NCBI GenBank assembly: GCA_029071325.1
Contig: JAIEAP010000003.1
Span: forward strand, 51,824 to 115,823
DNA length: 64,000 nt
Source of the DNA: Lachnospiraceae bacterium
Lineage (GTDB): Bacteria > Bacillota > Clostridia > Lachnospirales > Lachnospiraceae
Reading direction: 5' to 3'
Shown here: in pieces, positions 1-8,128 of the stretch
How the letters are laid out: every line of letters begins with the position of its first letter
How positions within the stretch are numbered: the first letter of the stretch is position 1
The notes under the pieces: model-generated
The model's database searches: none
What the model was told of the DNA's origin: nothing
What the model saw: only the letters and a program-made list of their open reading frames with translations
Made by a program: the position numbers and the translations under genes

Positions 1-1772
1 TGGATCAGAGTGTAAATACGGTGTTTCGGCAGGCAGGCGTAGCGCATATACTGGTGGTCAGCGGTATGCATATGTCCTGTATCGGCATGTGCATATATGG
101 TATACTCCGCAGACTGGGCGGACATTTTATACCGGCAGCGGGAGCGGCTGTAGTCCTGTATCTATATGGAAGTCTGACAGGATTCGGCATATCGGCGCGC
201 CGTGCATTTCTCATGTTTGCACTGGCAATGCTGGGAAGAGCCGTGGGCAGGACCTATGATGTGCTCACCGGATTATCCTTTGCTCTGCTATGGCTGCTGT
301 GGGAAAATCCTATGTTGATACAGAATACCGGACTGCAATTCTCGGTTGCGGCAATTCTGGGCGTGGTGTTGGTGGCCAGGCAACTTCGCAGATGGTGGGA
401 GTCGCTGCGGTCTGTGGAGAATGGGGGAGATATTCCGCAGAATTGCAGGCAGGAACACAAGCATAGGAAAGGTGTCAGGCGCATATCCGGTCTGGTCGAA
501 AAATTGCGTGAAGCGTGGTTTGTATCCCTGGGAGTGCAGCTTACGACAATGCCGTTGGTAATGAGGGCGTATTATGAAGTGCCGCTCTATGGCATATTTG
601 TGAATCTCATGGTGGTTCCGCTGTTGGGAATCGTGTTGTGTCTTGGTATCTGCTGCTGTGTTTTGTCCTTGATAGCTGTCGGCGCGGCGCAGATTTTTGC
701 CGTGCCCTTGGAAGGTGTGCTGTCGGTGCTGCGGGAAGTGGTGTCCTGGAGTGTAAGGCTGCCGGGAGCCACAACAGTGACGGGAACCCGGTCTGTAGAA
801 CAGGTAGTGCTCTATTATGTGATCCTGGTGGTGTTGCTGTATGGAGTGTCCTGGTTGTTTGAGAAAGGTGTGGGGCATAAAAAGAGTGTGCGGGCGGTAA
901 CTGTGGGAGGGGTGTTGTTCTTTGCTGCCTGTTCCCTGCGTCCTATGTCGGATGGTAAGATATGCGCATTTTTAGATGTGGGACAGGGGGACGGTATTTA
1001 TATTCGGGCAGAAAACGGTACAAATCTATTTCTGGATGGAGGAAGCAGCAGTAAGTCCCGACTGGGCAGCTATACAATATTACCGTTCTTAAAATACAAC
1101 GGAATCGGTGTAGTGGATTACTGGCTGGTAAGCCATTACGATACGGATCATGTAAATGGTCTGATAGAGGTGCTGGAAGAGGGGTATTCCGTTCGGTGTC
1201 TCGTGTTGCCCAGGCGGGACAGCAGCAGTGAAAATTACCGCACTATTCTGGAACTGGCGGAGGCAAAGGGTGTGGAAATTCTGTACCTGGGGCAGGGAGA
1301 TAGGCTTCATCTGGGCGAGGATACGATATACTGCCTGGCGCCGGAGAGACAGCAGGCGGAGTCTGATGGGGTAACAGAAGCAGCGGATGAGAATGAGAAC
1401 TGTCTTGTCTTCTATTATGATGGCATAGAGTTTCAGGGGATATTTGCAGGGGATGTGGGCGTGGATACGGAAGAAATAATACTGGCGCAGAATACCTGCC
1501 TTGCTCGGGTGGATAAGGCGCGTCTGATCCTAAAAGCCAATCATCACGGCTCCAATTATTCCAATGGAGAGCGGTGGCTGAATGCCTTGTCCCCGGCATA
1601 CTGCGTGGTGTCCTGTGGAGAGAATAACCGATACGGGCATCCTGGGGCAGAGGCCGTGGAGCGTATGGAGCAGATATCTTCCCTGCTGTATTATACCATG
1701 GATGAAAGGCAGATCAGCTTTTATCAGGATGACGTGGAGGGTATTGTTCCATCTTGCTGGCGTGGAGAATAG
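1..1772 (+). CDS. comEC: ComEC/Rec2 DNA uptake channel, 5'-truncated by window edge
   Basis: The protein forms the inner-membrane channel that carries single-stranded DNA into the cell during competence. The reading frame is open to the first base, so the N-terminus is missing and the GTG at 21 is only an internal codon. What remains starts at the competence-domain signature (HILVVSGMHM), continues through many hydrophobic segments, and ends in a metallo-beta-lactamase domain. That domain opens with DVGQGDG, and its SHYDTDHVNG metal motif lies near base 1131; a second histidine pair (ANHHGSN) lies further on. ComEC followed by holA, rpsT and gpr is the order known in Bacillus. About 590 residues are visible; full-length members are usually 700-800. 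Identity is secure; whether the organism is naturally competent is not shown. Confidence 0.95.
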   Translation, partial: DQSVNTVFRQAGVAHILVVSGMHMSCIGMCIYGILRRLGGHFIPAAGAAVVLYLYGSLTGFGISARRAFLMFALAMLGRAVGRTYDVLTGLSFALLWLLWENPMLIQNTGLQFSVAAILGVVLVARQLRRWWESLRSVENGGDIPQNCRQEHKHRKGVRRISGLVEKLREAWFVSLGVQLTTMPLVMRAYYEVPLYGIFVNLMVVPLLGIVLCLGICCCVLSLIAVGAAQIFAVPLEGVLSVLREVVSWSVRLPGATTVTGTRSVEQVVLYYVILVVLLYGVSWLFEKGVGHKKSVRAVTVGGVLFFAACSLRPMSDGKICAFLDVGQGDGIYIRAENGTNLFLDGGSSSKSRLGSYTILPFLKYNGIGVVDYWLVSHYDTDHVNGLIEVLEEGYSVRCLVLPRRDSSSENYRTILELAEAKGVEILYLGQGDRLHLGEDTIYCLAPERQQAESDGVTEAADENENCLVFYYDGIEFQGIFAGDVGVDTEEIILAQNTCLARVDKARLILKANHHGSNYSNGERWLNALSPAYCVVSCGENNRYGHPGAEAVERMEQISSLLYYTMDERQISFYQDDVEGIVPSCWRGE

Positions 1773-1775
1773 ACA

Positions 1776-1804
1776 TTTACTATCCGGCGTGAATGTGCTA
1801 GAAT
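1776..1804 (+). promoter_or_regulatory. Possible sigma-A promoter for a leaderless holA mRNA
   Basis: TTTACT (1776-1781), a 17-base spacer and TAGAAT (1799-1804). The holA ATG begins seven bases after the -10 box and has no Shine-Dalgarno sequence, so a transcript from here would start at or next to the ATG. The boxes are only moderate matches. Confidence 0.35.
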
Positions 1805-1811
1805 AACCAAC

Positions 1812-2813
1812 ATGAAAACGATAGATAACGATATTGCAACAGGACAATTCCATAAGATTTACCTGCTCTATGGAGCGGAGAATTATTTAAAACGCCAGTA
1901 TCGCGATAAATTGCGGCAGGCGCTGACCGTGCCGGATGACACCATGAATTTTGCGGCCTATGAGGGCAGGGACATCAATACGAAGGAGATTATTGATCTG
2001 GCAGAGACTCTTCCCTTTTTTCAGGATCGGAGAGTGATCCTGGTGGAGAACAGTGGTTTTTTTAAGAATGCAAATGAGGAACTGGCAGAGTATATCCCCC
2101 AGATTCCCGATACCACCTGCCTCTTGTTCGTAGAGGAGGAAGTGGATAAGCGCAGCAAAACCTATAAAGCGGCGGCGAAAGCCGGCAGTGCAGTCGAGTT
2201 TGTCACACCCGGGGAAGATATGCTGGTGCGATGGATTCTGGGCAGGATCCGGCGGGAGGACAAGCAGATCACCAAGCCGGTGCTTCAGCTCTTTCTTTCC
2301 AAAACAGGGCTGGATATGGAGCATATTGATAAGGAACTGGAGAAACTGCTGTGCTATACCCTGCACCGGTCGGAGATCACCGCGGAGGATGTGGAGGCAG
2401 TATGTTTGGGTCAGGTGGAAAATAAGATTTTCGATATGATTGATGCTATTTCCGCCAGGCGGCAGAAGCAGGCGCTGGATCTTTATTACGATCTGCTGGC
2501 GTTGAAGGAGGCGCCCATGCGGATTCTCTTTCTGATCGCAAGGCAGTTTCAGAATCTGCTGTTGATCAAGAGCATGTCAGCAAAGGGCTACCCTGCGGCG
2601 AGCATCGCAGGTAAGGCGGGAATGCCCAGCTTTGCCGTTCAGAAGAATCTGCGTCAGGCAGGCGGATTTTCCGTGGAGCGGCTGAAAGCAGCAATTGCAG
2701 ACTGCGCTCAGGCGGAGGAGGACGTGAAAACCGGACACATTGCCGACCAGCTTGCGGTGGAACTCCTGATCGTAACATACAGTGGGAAAGAAAAGAGCCC
2801 ATCTCCCGAATGA
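1812..2813 (+). CDS. holA: DNA polymerase III delta subunit (clamp loader)
   Basis: Delta opens the sliding clamp and works in the clamp loader with delta-prime and tau/gamma. The 333-residue length fits the HolA/YqeN family. Typical stretches are the N-terminal YLLYGAENYLKRQY, the LVENSGFF strand that follows the Walker-like region, and the C-terminal collar with LFLIARQFQNLL. The start ATG is the only sensible one but lacks a ribosome binding site, and it lies just behind a promoter-like sequence. The TGA stop sits in the loop of a terminator hairpin. It follows comEC by 39 bases, as in Bacillus. Confidence 0.95.
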   Translation: MKTIDNDIATGQFHKIYLLYGAENYLKRQYRDKLRQALTVPDDTMNFAAYEGRDINTKEIIDLAETLPFFQDRRVILVENSGFFKNANEELAEYIPQIPDTTCLLFVEEEVDKRSKTYKAAAKAGSAVEFVTPGEDMLVRWILGRIRREDKQITKPVLQLFLSKTGLDMEHIDKELEKLLCYTLHRSEITAEDVEAVCLGQVENKIFDMIDAISARRQKQALDLYYDLLALKEAPMRILFLIARQFQNLLLIKSMSAKGYPAASIAGKAGMPSFAVQKNLRQAGGFSVERLKAAIADCAQAEEDVKTGHIADQLAVELLIVTYSGKEKSPSPE

Positions 2814-2840
2814 CGGTACGGGAGATGAGCTCTGAATTTT
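2794..2840. terminator. Bidirectional terminator between holA and rpsT
   Basis: A 15-bp stem with one mismatch (2794-2808 against 2819-2833) with a 10-base loop that contains the holA stop codon. A T-rich run follows on the + strand, and an A-rich stretch precedes the stem, giving T's on the - strand. It can therefore serve both convergent genes. Confidence 0.85.
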
Positions 2841-2877
2841 TTGTTTATTTAAATATCTTCCTCTATGCTCATTTCGC

Positions 2878-3141
2878 TTAAGCGAGCTTGTTCACAGCTT
2901 TAGTCAGACGTGAAATCTTTCTGGAAGAAGTATTCTGGTGATATACACCTTTAGAAGCAGCCTTGCTCAGTTCAGCGGTAGCAGCGGTCAGTGCAGCCTG
3001 TGCAGCAGCCTTGTCGCCAGCTTCAACAGCAGCGTCTACTTTCTTGATAGATGTCTTGACTCTGGATCTGATTGCCTTATTTCTGGCAGCCTTGGTCTCG
3101 TTCACGAGAATTCTTTTCTTTGCAGATTTAATGTTAGCCAA
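2878..3141 (-). CDS. rpsT: 30S ribosomal protein S20
   Basis: S20 is a small basic helical protein that binds 16S rRNA early in 30S assembly. The sequence reads M-ANIKSAKKRI and ends with the usual alpha-helical tail (NKLA), 87 residues, a normal length. The start is TTG at 3141: a strong GGAGGTG (complement of 3148-3154) lies six bases before it. The upstream in-frame TTG overlaps that ribosome binding site and cannot be the start. A TTG start on rpsT is known from other bacteria, where it limits translation. The gene runs against its neighbours, between holA and gpr, as in Bacillus. Confidence 0.97.
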   Translation of the reverse strand: MANIKSAKKRILVNETKAARNKAIRSRVKTSIKKVDAAVEAGDKAAAQAALTAATAELSKAASKGVYHQNTSSRKISRLTKAVNKLA

Positions 3142-3228
3142 CCTGTACACCTCCAATATTTTGAATTCTGTTGTTTGGTTGTTACACTAAAGCCGGACAC
3201 GGACAGTCTAATGTAAACATACTATGAT

Positions 3229-3257
3229 AGTTTAGCCCAGTATTTTGCTTCTGTCAA
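3229..3257 (-). promoter_or_regulatory. Sigma-A promoter of rpsT
   Basis: On the minus strand: TTGACA (3252-3257), a 17-base spacer and TAAACT (3229-3234). The -35 box is perfect and the untranslated leader would be about 80 bases. Confidence 0.75.
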
Positions 3258-3299
3258 TACATAATTGTAGAAAATTTGCAAAAAATGTTACTACTCGTT

Positions 3300-3335
3300 A
3301 CGATTGCGCATGTGGATGAGGGAACTGTGAATCGT
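3300..3335 (-). repeat. Partial copy of the dispersed intergenic repeat seen at 16,484
   Basis: These 36 bases match the reverse complement of 16484-16519 at 33 positions. Only the terminal part of the longer element is present. It is followed by a perfect 16-bp palindrome (3330-3345) centred on GTAATTAC, just upstream of gpr. Confidence 0.65.
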
Positions 3336-3403
3336 AATTACGATTTGTAACTGTCTGACAGACGGTTTGGAGTATGCAAGAACATAGAAGAAGGGATGAA
3401 GCA

Positions 3404-4345
3404 ATGTTTGAGGTAAGAACAGACCTAGCCCTCGAATCAAAAGAAAAATTCGAGGAAGACAATGTGGAGATCAAAGGAGTACGCGTAGAGGAAGAACACA
3501 TTTCCCGGGAACTTCATGTCACCAGTGTCTACATCGACACAGAAAATGGGGCAAAAGCTATGGGAAAGCCGCGTGGCACTTATATTACCATTGAAGCGGC
3601 AGACATGATGGAGGAGGATGAGGATTATCACAGAGAGGTATCCATTCAGTTGGCAAAGGTACTGCAGGGGATGCTGCCGGAGCGAAAGGAAGAACTGTCG
3701 GTGCTGGTGGTAGGACTTGGCAACCGCGAGGTTACGCCGGATGCACTGGGACCTTATGTGGTGGACAATGTGATGATCACACGGCATATCCTGCGTGAAT
3801 TTGGTGTGTATGCCTTTGGCAACCGACAGACGTGCTGCATCAGCGGAATCGTGCCCGGGGTGATGGCGCAGACCGGAATGGAATCCAGTGAGATCGTCCG
3901 GGGAGTGATTGAAGAGACGAACCCGGAGCTTGTTATTGTGGTGGATGCTCTGGCGGCAAGAAGTGTGAAGCGCTTGAATCGGACCATCCAGATTACGGAT
4001 ACCGGCATCAATCCCGGCTCTGGTGTGGGCAATCATAGAAACGCTATCAATGAGCAGACCCTGGGAGTACCCGTGATTGCGATCGGAATTCCTACAGTGG
4101 TGGATGCCGCAACCATCGTGGCGGACACTATGAACGACCTCATCGGAGCCATGCACAGTTCCACATCTCTGCGGCCGGTTGGGGAAGGGCTGGAACGTCT
4201 GGATCAGATGGAGAAGCATGAACTGGCCAGAGAACTCCTGTCCCCGCATCTTAACGCCATGTTTGTCACTCCGAAGGATATCGACGAGGCAGTCAAGCGT
4301 TTAAGTTATACCATTTCCGAGGGACTGAATATTGCATTTTCGTAG
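3404..4345 (+). CDS. gpr: Germination protease GPR
   Basis: GPR degrades the small acid-soluble proteins that coat spore DNA once germination begins. It is made in the forespore as a zymogen that trims its own N-terminus. The protein begins MFEVRTDLALE, the exact family signature for the propeptide region. The hydrogenase-maturation-like core with VVGLGNREVTPDALGP and IGIPTVVDAATIV is present, 313 residues in all. The upstream ATG at 3374 would add ten unrelated residues and has a poor site; AAGGG precedes the ATG at 3404. It is followed by spoIIP, as in Bacillus, and marks the organism as a spore former. I could not identify a convincing sigma-G promoter. Confidence 0.95.
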   Translation: MFEVRTDLALESKEKFEEDNVEIKGVRVEEEHISRELHVTSVYIDTENGAKAMGKPRGTYITIEAADMMEEDEDYHREVSIQLAKVLQGMLPERKEELSVLVVGLGNREVTPDALGPYVVDNVMITRHILREFGVYAFGNRQTCCISGIVPGVMAQTGMESSEIVRGVIEETNPELVIVVDALAARSVKRLNRTIQITDTGINPGSGVGNHRNAINEQTLGVPVIAIGIPTVVDAATIVADTMNDLIGAMHSSTSLRPVGEGLERLDQMEKHELARELLSPHLNAMFVTPKDIDEAVKRLSYTISEGLNIAFS

Positions 4346-4416
4346 AGGTTCATAAAACCTTTTCCGCCCGCATAATATATTATGTCGCCAGGACGGAAAC
4401 GGGGGTAGATGACAGT

Positions 4417-5793
4417 ATGAAATTCAAAAAGCGGAGAGGACCAGGCAAGGCGGTACGCGGGAGAACGGCGTCACGGCAGCGTCCAGCCGGTCGGATACAT
4501 CGAGGCAAGGCGGCAGTTCTGGCGGTGTTTGTCTGTTATGTATGCTTTCTTGCAGCACAGACCCGGGGACAGCAGGAGTCGTTACTCAAACGGATCGTGG
4601 GACAATTGCAGGATGATCTGTATCTGGCCATGGTACAGCAGTATATGCCATCCCTTGCTTATGTGGCGGAAGGAAGGGATGACAAGGATCTGGTTCAGGT
4701 GGCGTGGGAGAAAATGATGGATCAGTTTCCGCTCTTTGGTTATGTGGATCGGTTGACCGATTACCAGGTGCGGACAGAGAGCAGTCTGTCCGATGAGGAA
4801 ATCATCGCTTTGGAGGGAAAAGATGAACAGGCTGTCTCGGCGGAAGATTTACTGGAGGCTGCCCGTCAGGAAAACAACGGTGAACTTACGGCGGCCGCGG
4901 AAAGCGAGAATGCGCAGGCGTTATTAAGCCAGCCGGGACAGGCACAACCGGAACAGACGGAAAGCGGTCAGAATGCGGCGGTAAGCCCGGATGCGGCCGT
5001 GGCATCGTCTACGGTAGTCAGCAGTCAGCCCCAGGTGGTTATCCCACGGGAGAAGCTGAATGATTTCGATTATCTGATCCAGAACTTTTATCAGGTCGAC
5101 AACACAACCACCGTGGACAGCAGCCTATTATCAGCGGAGACGCTGCTTAGCATGGACTTGAGTATAAAAACACCGGCAGATCAGCCTCAGATACTGATCT
5201 ATCACACCCATTCTCAGGAATTTTTTGCAGATTCAGATACTTCCGATGTGATGACGGGGGTGGTAGGCGTAGGAGAGTATCTGACCCAGCTTCTGCGGGA
5301 TGAGTACGGGTTTAATGTCATACACCATATGGGGCAGTATGATGTGAACGACCGGGATCATGCATACGCCAATGCGGACGGTCCCATCGAACAGATACTG
5401 GCGGAGAATCCCAGCATAGAGGTGGTCATAGATCTGCACCGTGATGCCGTAGATAAGCATATGGTGAGGGAGGTAAACGGCGTTGAGATGGCGCCCATCA
5501 TGTTTTTTAACGGGCTGAGCCGCACCAAGGCGATGGGAGACATTTCCTATCTGCAGAATCCGAATCTTACCGGCAATCTGGCGTTTTCACTGCAGATGCA
5601 GCTGGCAGCGGCGGAGTATTATCCTAATCTGACGAGACCGATTTATCTGAAGGGATACCGGTATAATATGCATTTCAAAGAAAAATGCATGCTCATCGAG
5701 ATGGGTTCTTATACCAACACACAGCAGGAGGCATGGAATGCCATGGTTCCGCTGGCGGATCTTTTGGATAAAGTATTACATGGTAAAATATAA
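4417..5793 (+). CDS. spoIIP: Stage II sporulation protein P, cell-wall hydrolase of engulfment
   Basis: SpoIIP is an amidase/endopeptidase that, with SpoIID and SpoIIM, removes septal peptidoglycan so that the mother cell can engulf the forespore. The 458-residue protein has a basic N-terminus, one membrane anchor (about residues 30-48), and a long low-complexity linker rich in Ala, Gln and Glu. The catalytic domain from about residue 250 carries ILIYHTHSQEFF and VVIDLHRDAV, which provide metal-binding His and Glu residues, and ends near CMLIEMGSYTNTQQEA. GGGGG lies about ten bases before the ATG. A perfect 14-bp palindrome (4371-4384) lies in the gap after gpr. Confidence 0.95.
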   Translation: MKFKKRRGPGKAVRGRTASRQRPAGRIHRGKAAVLAVFVCYVCFLAAQTRGQQESLLKRIVGQLQDDLYLAMVQQYMPSLAYVAEGRDDKDLVQVAWEKMMDQFPLFGYVDRLTDYQVRTESSLSDEEIIALEGKDEQAVSAEDLLEAARQENNGELTAAAESENAQALLSQPGQAQPEQTESGQNAAVSPDAAVASSTVVSSQPQVVIPREKLNDFDYLIQNFYQVDNTTTVDSSLLSAETLLSMDLSIKTPADQPQILIYHTHSQEFFADSDTSDVMTGVVGVGEYLTQLLRDEYGFNVIHHMGQYDVNDRDHAYANADGPIEQILAENPSIEVVIDLHRDAVDKHMVREVNGVEMAPIMFFNGLSRTKAMGDISYLQNPNLTGNLAFSLQMQLAAAEYYPNLTRPIYLKGYRYNMHFKEKCMLIEMGSYTNTQQEAWNAMVPLADLLDKVLHGKI

Positions 5794-5832
5794 GTCGTAA
5801 TAAAAATTTAATAATAGCAGGAACAAAAATCG

Positions 5833-5860
5833 TTGCAATTATGATAGATTCCTCTATAAT
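5833..5860 (+). promoter_or_regulatory. Promoter of the MBOAT/SGNH pair
   Basis: TTGCAA (5833-5838), 16 bases, TATAAT (5855-5860). Transcription from here would begin downstream of the earliest in-frame ATGs, which supports the start at 5892. Confidence 0.65.
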
Positions 5861-5891
5861 GAGTATGTACATAGAAAAGAGGATGCAAAAG

Positions 5892-7223
5892 ATGGAATTT
5901 TCAAGTTTAGAGTTTCTGATTCGGTTTTTACCAATTTTTCTCATTGTTTATTATGTGGCGCCGGCGCGGCTGCGCAACCCGGTGCTGTTTCTGGGAAGTA
6001 TCTTATTTTATTCCATGGGCAGTTGGCAGGACGCCATACTGCTGGCGGTATCAATGACGATTAACTTCATTGCGGTTCTTATCATGGACAGGCAGAGGCA
6101 TAAGGCACGCGGAGTCATTCTGATCCTGCTGCTGATTTATAACGTGGGTATGCTCTGCTTCTTTAAGTATACGGACTGGGCGCTGCCATTGGGTATCAGT
6201 TTCTATACCTTTACCATGCTGTCGTATGTGTTGGACGTATATTGGAAGAAGGAAGATGCGCTTACCAATTATCTGGATTTCGGAACCTATGTGTGGATGT
6301 TCCCTAAGCTGATCATGGGTCCTATCGCATCCTTTCGGGATACCGCAGATCAACTGCGGAAGCGCAGGATTGATAAGAAGTGCATCGAACACGGGATATC
6401 GTTGTTTGTGGTGGGGCTGGGGTATAAGGTCATTATCGCAAATCATCTGGCAATACTCTGGCGCGATATCCAGGGGATCGGATTTGAAAGTATTTCCACA
6501 CCTCTGGCATGGATCGGCGCTGCAGGGTACTCGGCCCAGTTGTTTTTTGATTTTCAGGGCTATTCACTGATGGCGTTTGGTATAGGTGAAATGCTGGGAT
6601 TCTCCCTGCCGCAGAACTTTAATCATCCCTATCGGTCCAAGACGGTGTCGGAGTATTACAGACGGTGGCATATTTCGCTGGGACAGTGGTTCCGGAATTA
6701 TCTCTATATTCCTCTGGGCGGCAACCGAAAGGGAGCGGCGCGTACGTTCTTAAACCTTCTGGTGGTCTGGGTGGTGACCGGAATGTGGCATGGGGCATCG
6801 GTCAATTTCCCGTTGTGGGGATTGCTTTTGTTTGTCTTTATTGCCCTGGAGAAGTTTTGTATCGGAGATTTTCTGGAGCGGCACGGTATTCTGGCCAGGC
6901 TTTACATATGGTTTGTAATTCCGCTGACCTGGGTGGTGTTTGCCATCAGCGATTTAAAAGGGCTGGGCGTTTATTTTTCGCGGCTGTTTCCCTTCTTTTC
7001 GGAAGGGGTGGCGGTCAATGCGTCCGACTGGATGAAATACGGAAGGACCTATGTGTTGTTCTTCCTGCTGGCGTTTATTGTTTCGCTGCCGGTCGTTGAC
7101 CGGTTGTGGAAGAAGTTCTGGGATAAAGGTTGGATGAAGGTGATCTTGTTTGCGTTGTTCTGGTTCTGCGTATATGAGATCGCAAATGGACTGAATAACC
7201 CGTTCCTGTATTTTAGTTTTTAG
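5892..7223 (+). CDS. MBOAT-family membrane-bound O-acyltransferase (AlgI/DltB type)
   Basis: These polytopic membrane enzymes pass acyl groups from the cytoplasm to an extracytoplasmic acceptor, as AlgI does for alginate and DltB for teichoic acids. The 443-residue protein has about ten hydrophobic segments, YYRRWHISLGQWFRNYLYIPLGG-type sequence near residue 260, and the invariant MWHGAS histidine motif near residue 300. The start at 5892 (MEFSSLEFLIRFL) lies behind AGAGGA and downstream of the promoter; earlier ATGs overlap promoter bases. An SGNH-hydrolase-like protein follows 10 bases later, the usual partner that completes the transfer outside. The acceptor polymer is unknown. The pair interrupts the conserved spoIIP-lepA neighbourhood. 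Confidence 0.9.
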   Translation: MEFSSLEFLIRFLPIFLIVYYVAPARLRNPVLFLGSILFYSMGSWQDAILLAVSMTINFIAVLIMDRQRHKARGVILILLLIYNVGMLCFFKYTDWALPLGISFYTFTMLSYVLDVYWKKEDALTNYLDFGTYVWMFPKLIMGPIASFRDTADQLRKRRIDKKCIEHGISLFVVGLGYKVIIANHLAILWRDIQGIGFESISTPLAWIGAAGYSAQLFFDFQGYSLMAFGIGEMLGFSLPQNFNHPYRSKTVSEYYRRWHISLGQWFRNYLYIPLGGNRKGAARTFLNLLVVWVVTGMWHGASVNFPLWGLLLFVFIALEKFCIGDFLERHGILARLYIWFVIPLTWVVFAISDLKGLGVYFSRLFPFFSEGVAVNASDWMKYGRTYVLFFLLAFIVSLPVVDRLWKKFWDKGWMKVILFALFWFCVYEIANGLNNPFLYFSF

Positions 7224-7233
7224 GGAGGTTATC

Positions 7234-8121
7234 ATGAAAAAGTGGATGAGATGTTCTCTGTTGCTGACTTTGGGTGCAAGCATGCTGTTGGTGTGCCTGA
7301 TTTCATTATTGTGCAGGAATGGCGTATATCGAAGCTATAACAAGGACTGGCCGAAGACTCCTGCGGTGGCAGGCATGATGCAGGGAGCAAAACAGGGGAT
7401 TTACCCGTGGACGAAGCCGTCTGCCGGACAGGTCGGACGTCTGGAAGGCGTTGCAGCCATCAATGATGAGGGACAGAATGCCATTACGGGCGGGTTGCAG
7501 GTGATAGAAGAACGGGATAAGACTTATGAATTTACAACGGTTACGCAGGACTATTTTGACGATGCCGTTTTTATCGGAGATTCCAGGACCGTGGGACTGC
7601 GTGACTATTCGGGCTGGAGTAATCCCACCTATTATGCCAGCATCGGCCTGACGGTATATGATATGTTCACCAACCCCATCGTGGAAGAGGACGGGCAGAA
7701 GATTACAGTGGAAGAAGCGCTGAACCGCCATCAGTTTGGCAAGATATATTTTATGATCGGCATCAATGAGATGGGAACGGGAACCGTGGACAGCTTTATG
7801 GAGGCATATGAGAAGGCAGTGGCGCATTTGCGGGAACTGCAGCCGGATGCCATTATCTACGTACAGGGGATTATGTATGTGACGCAGTCCCGCTCGGAGC
7901 GCGACCCGATTTTCAATAACCCGGCAATCCGTGAGCGGAATGAGCGCATTGCGGCGCTTGCAAATAACCATGACATATTTTATATTGATGTCAATGAGGT
8001 TGTGGCAGATGAGAATGGGAACCTGAATGATGATTACACATGGGATGAGACACATCTTCTTGGGAAATACTATTCCTTCTGGACAGAGTTCCTCTTAGTA
8101 CACGGTATTGTAAAGGAGTAA
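7234..8121 (+). CDS. Membrane-anchored SGNH/GDSL-type hydrolase, MBOAT partner
   Basis: A 295-residue protein with one N-terminal membrane segment (about residues 7-27) and an extracytoplasmic domain of SGNH fold. [10 protein letters not shown] near residue 110 supplies the nucleophilic serine block; IGINEMG is the block-III Gly/Asn region; [11 protein letters not shown] near the C-terminus gives the Asp-x-x-His pair. This is the layout of AlgX/AlgJ and DltD-like partners of MBOAT enzymes, so I infer that it acylates or deacylates a wall or exopolysaccharide polymer. GGGAGG lies 7 bases before the ATG. It ends 7 bases before lepA and could be co-transcribed with it. Confidence 0.85.
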   Translation: MKKWMRCSLLLTLGASMLLVCLISLLCRNGVYRSYNKDWPKTPAVAGMMQGAKQGIYPWTKPSAGQVGRLEGVAAINDEGQNAITGGLQVIEERDKTYEFTTVTQDYFDDAVFIGDSRTVGLRDYSGWSNPTYYASIGLTVYDMFTNPIVEEDGQKITVEEALNRHQFGKIYFMIGINEMGTGTVDSFMEAYEKAVAHLRELQPDAIIYVQGIMYVTQSRSERDPIFNNPAIRERNERIAALANNHDIFYIDVNEVVADENGNLNDDYTWDETHLLGKYYSFWTEFLLVHGIVKE

Positions 8122-8128
8122 GACGGCA

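Noticed and set aside
3374..3403. Longer gpr start
   Set aside because: Ten extra residues unlike the family; the site for 3404 is better spaced and gives MFEVRTDLALE.
3437..4249. 270-codon minus-strand frame
   Set aside because: Antisense to gpr with shadow-frame composition (rich in His, Arg, Ser).
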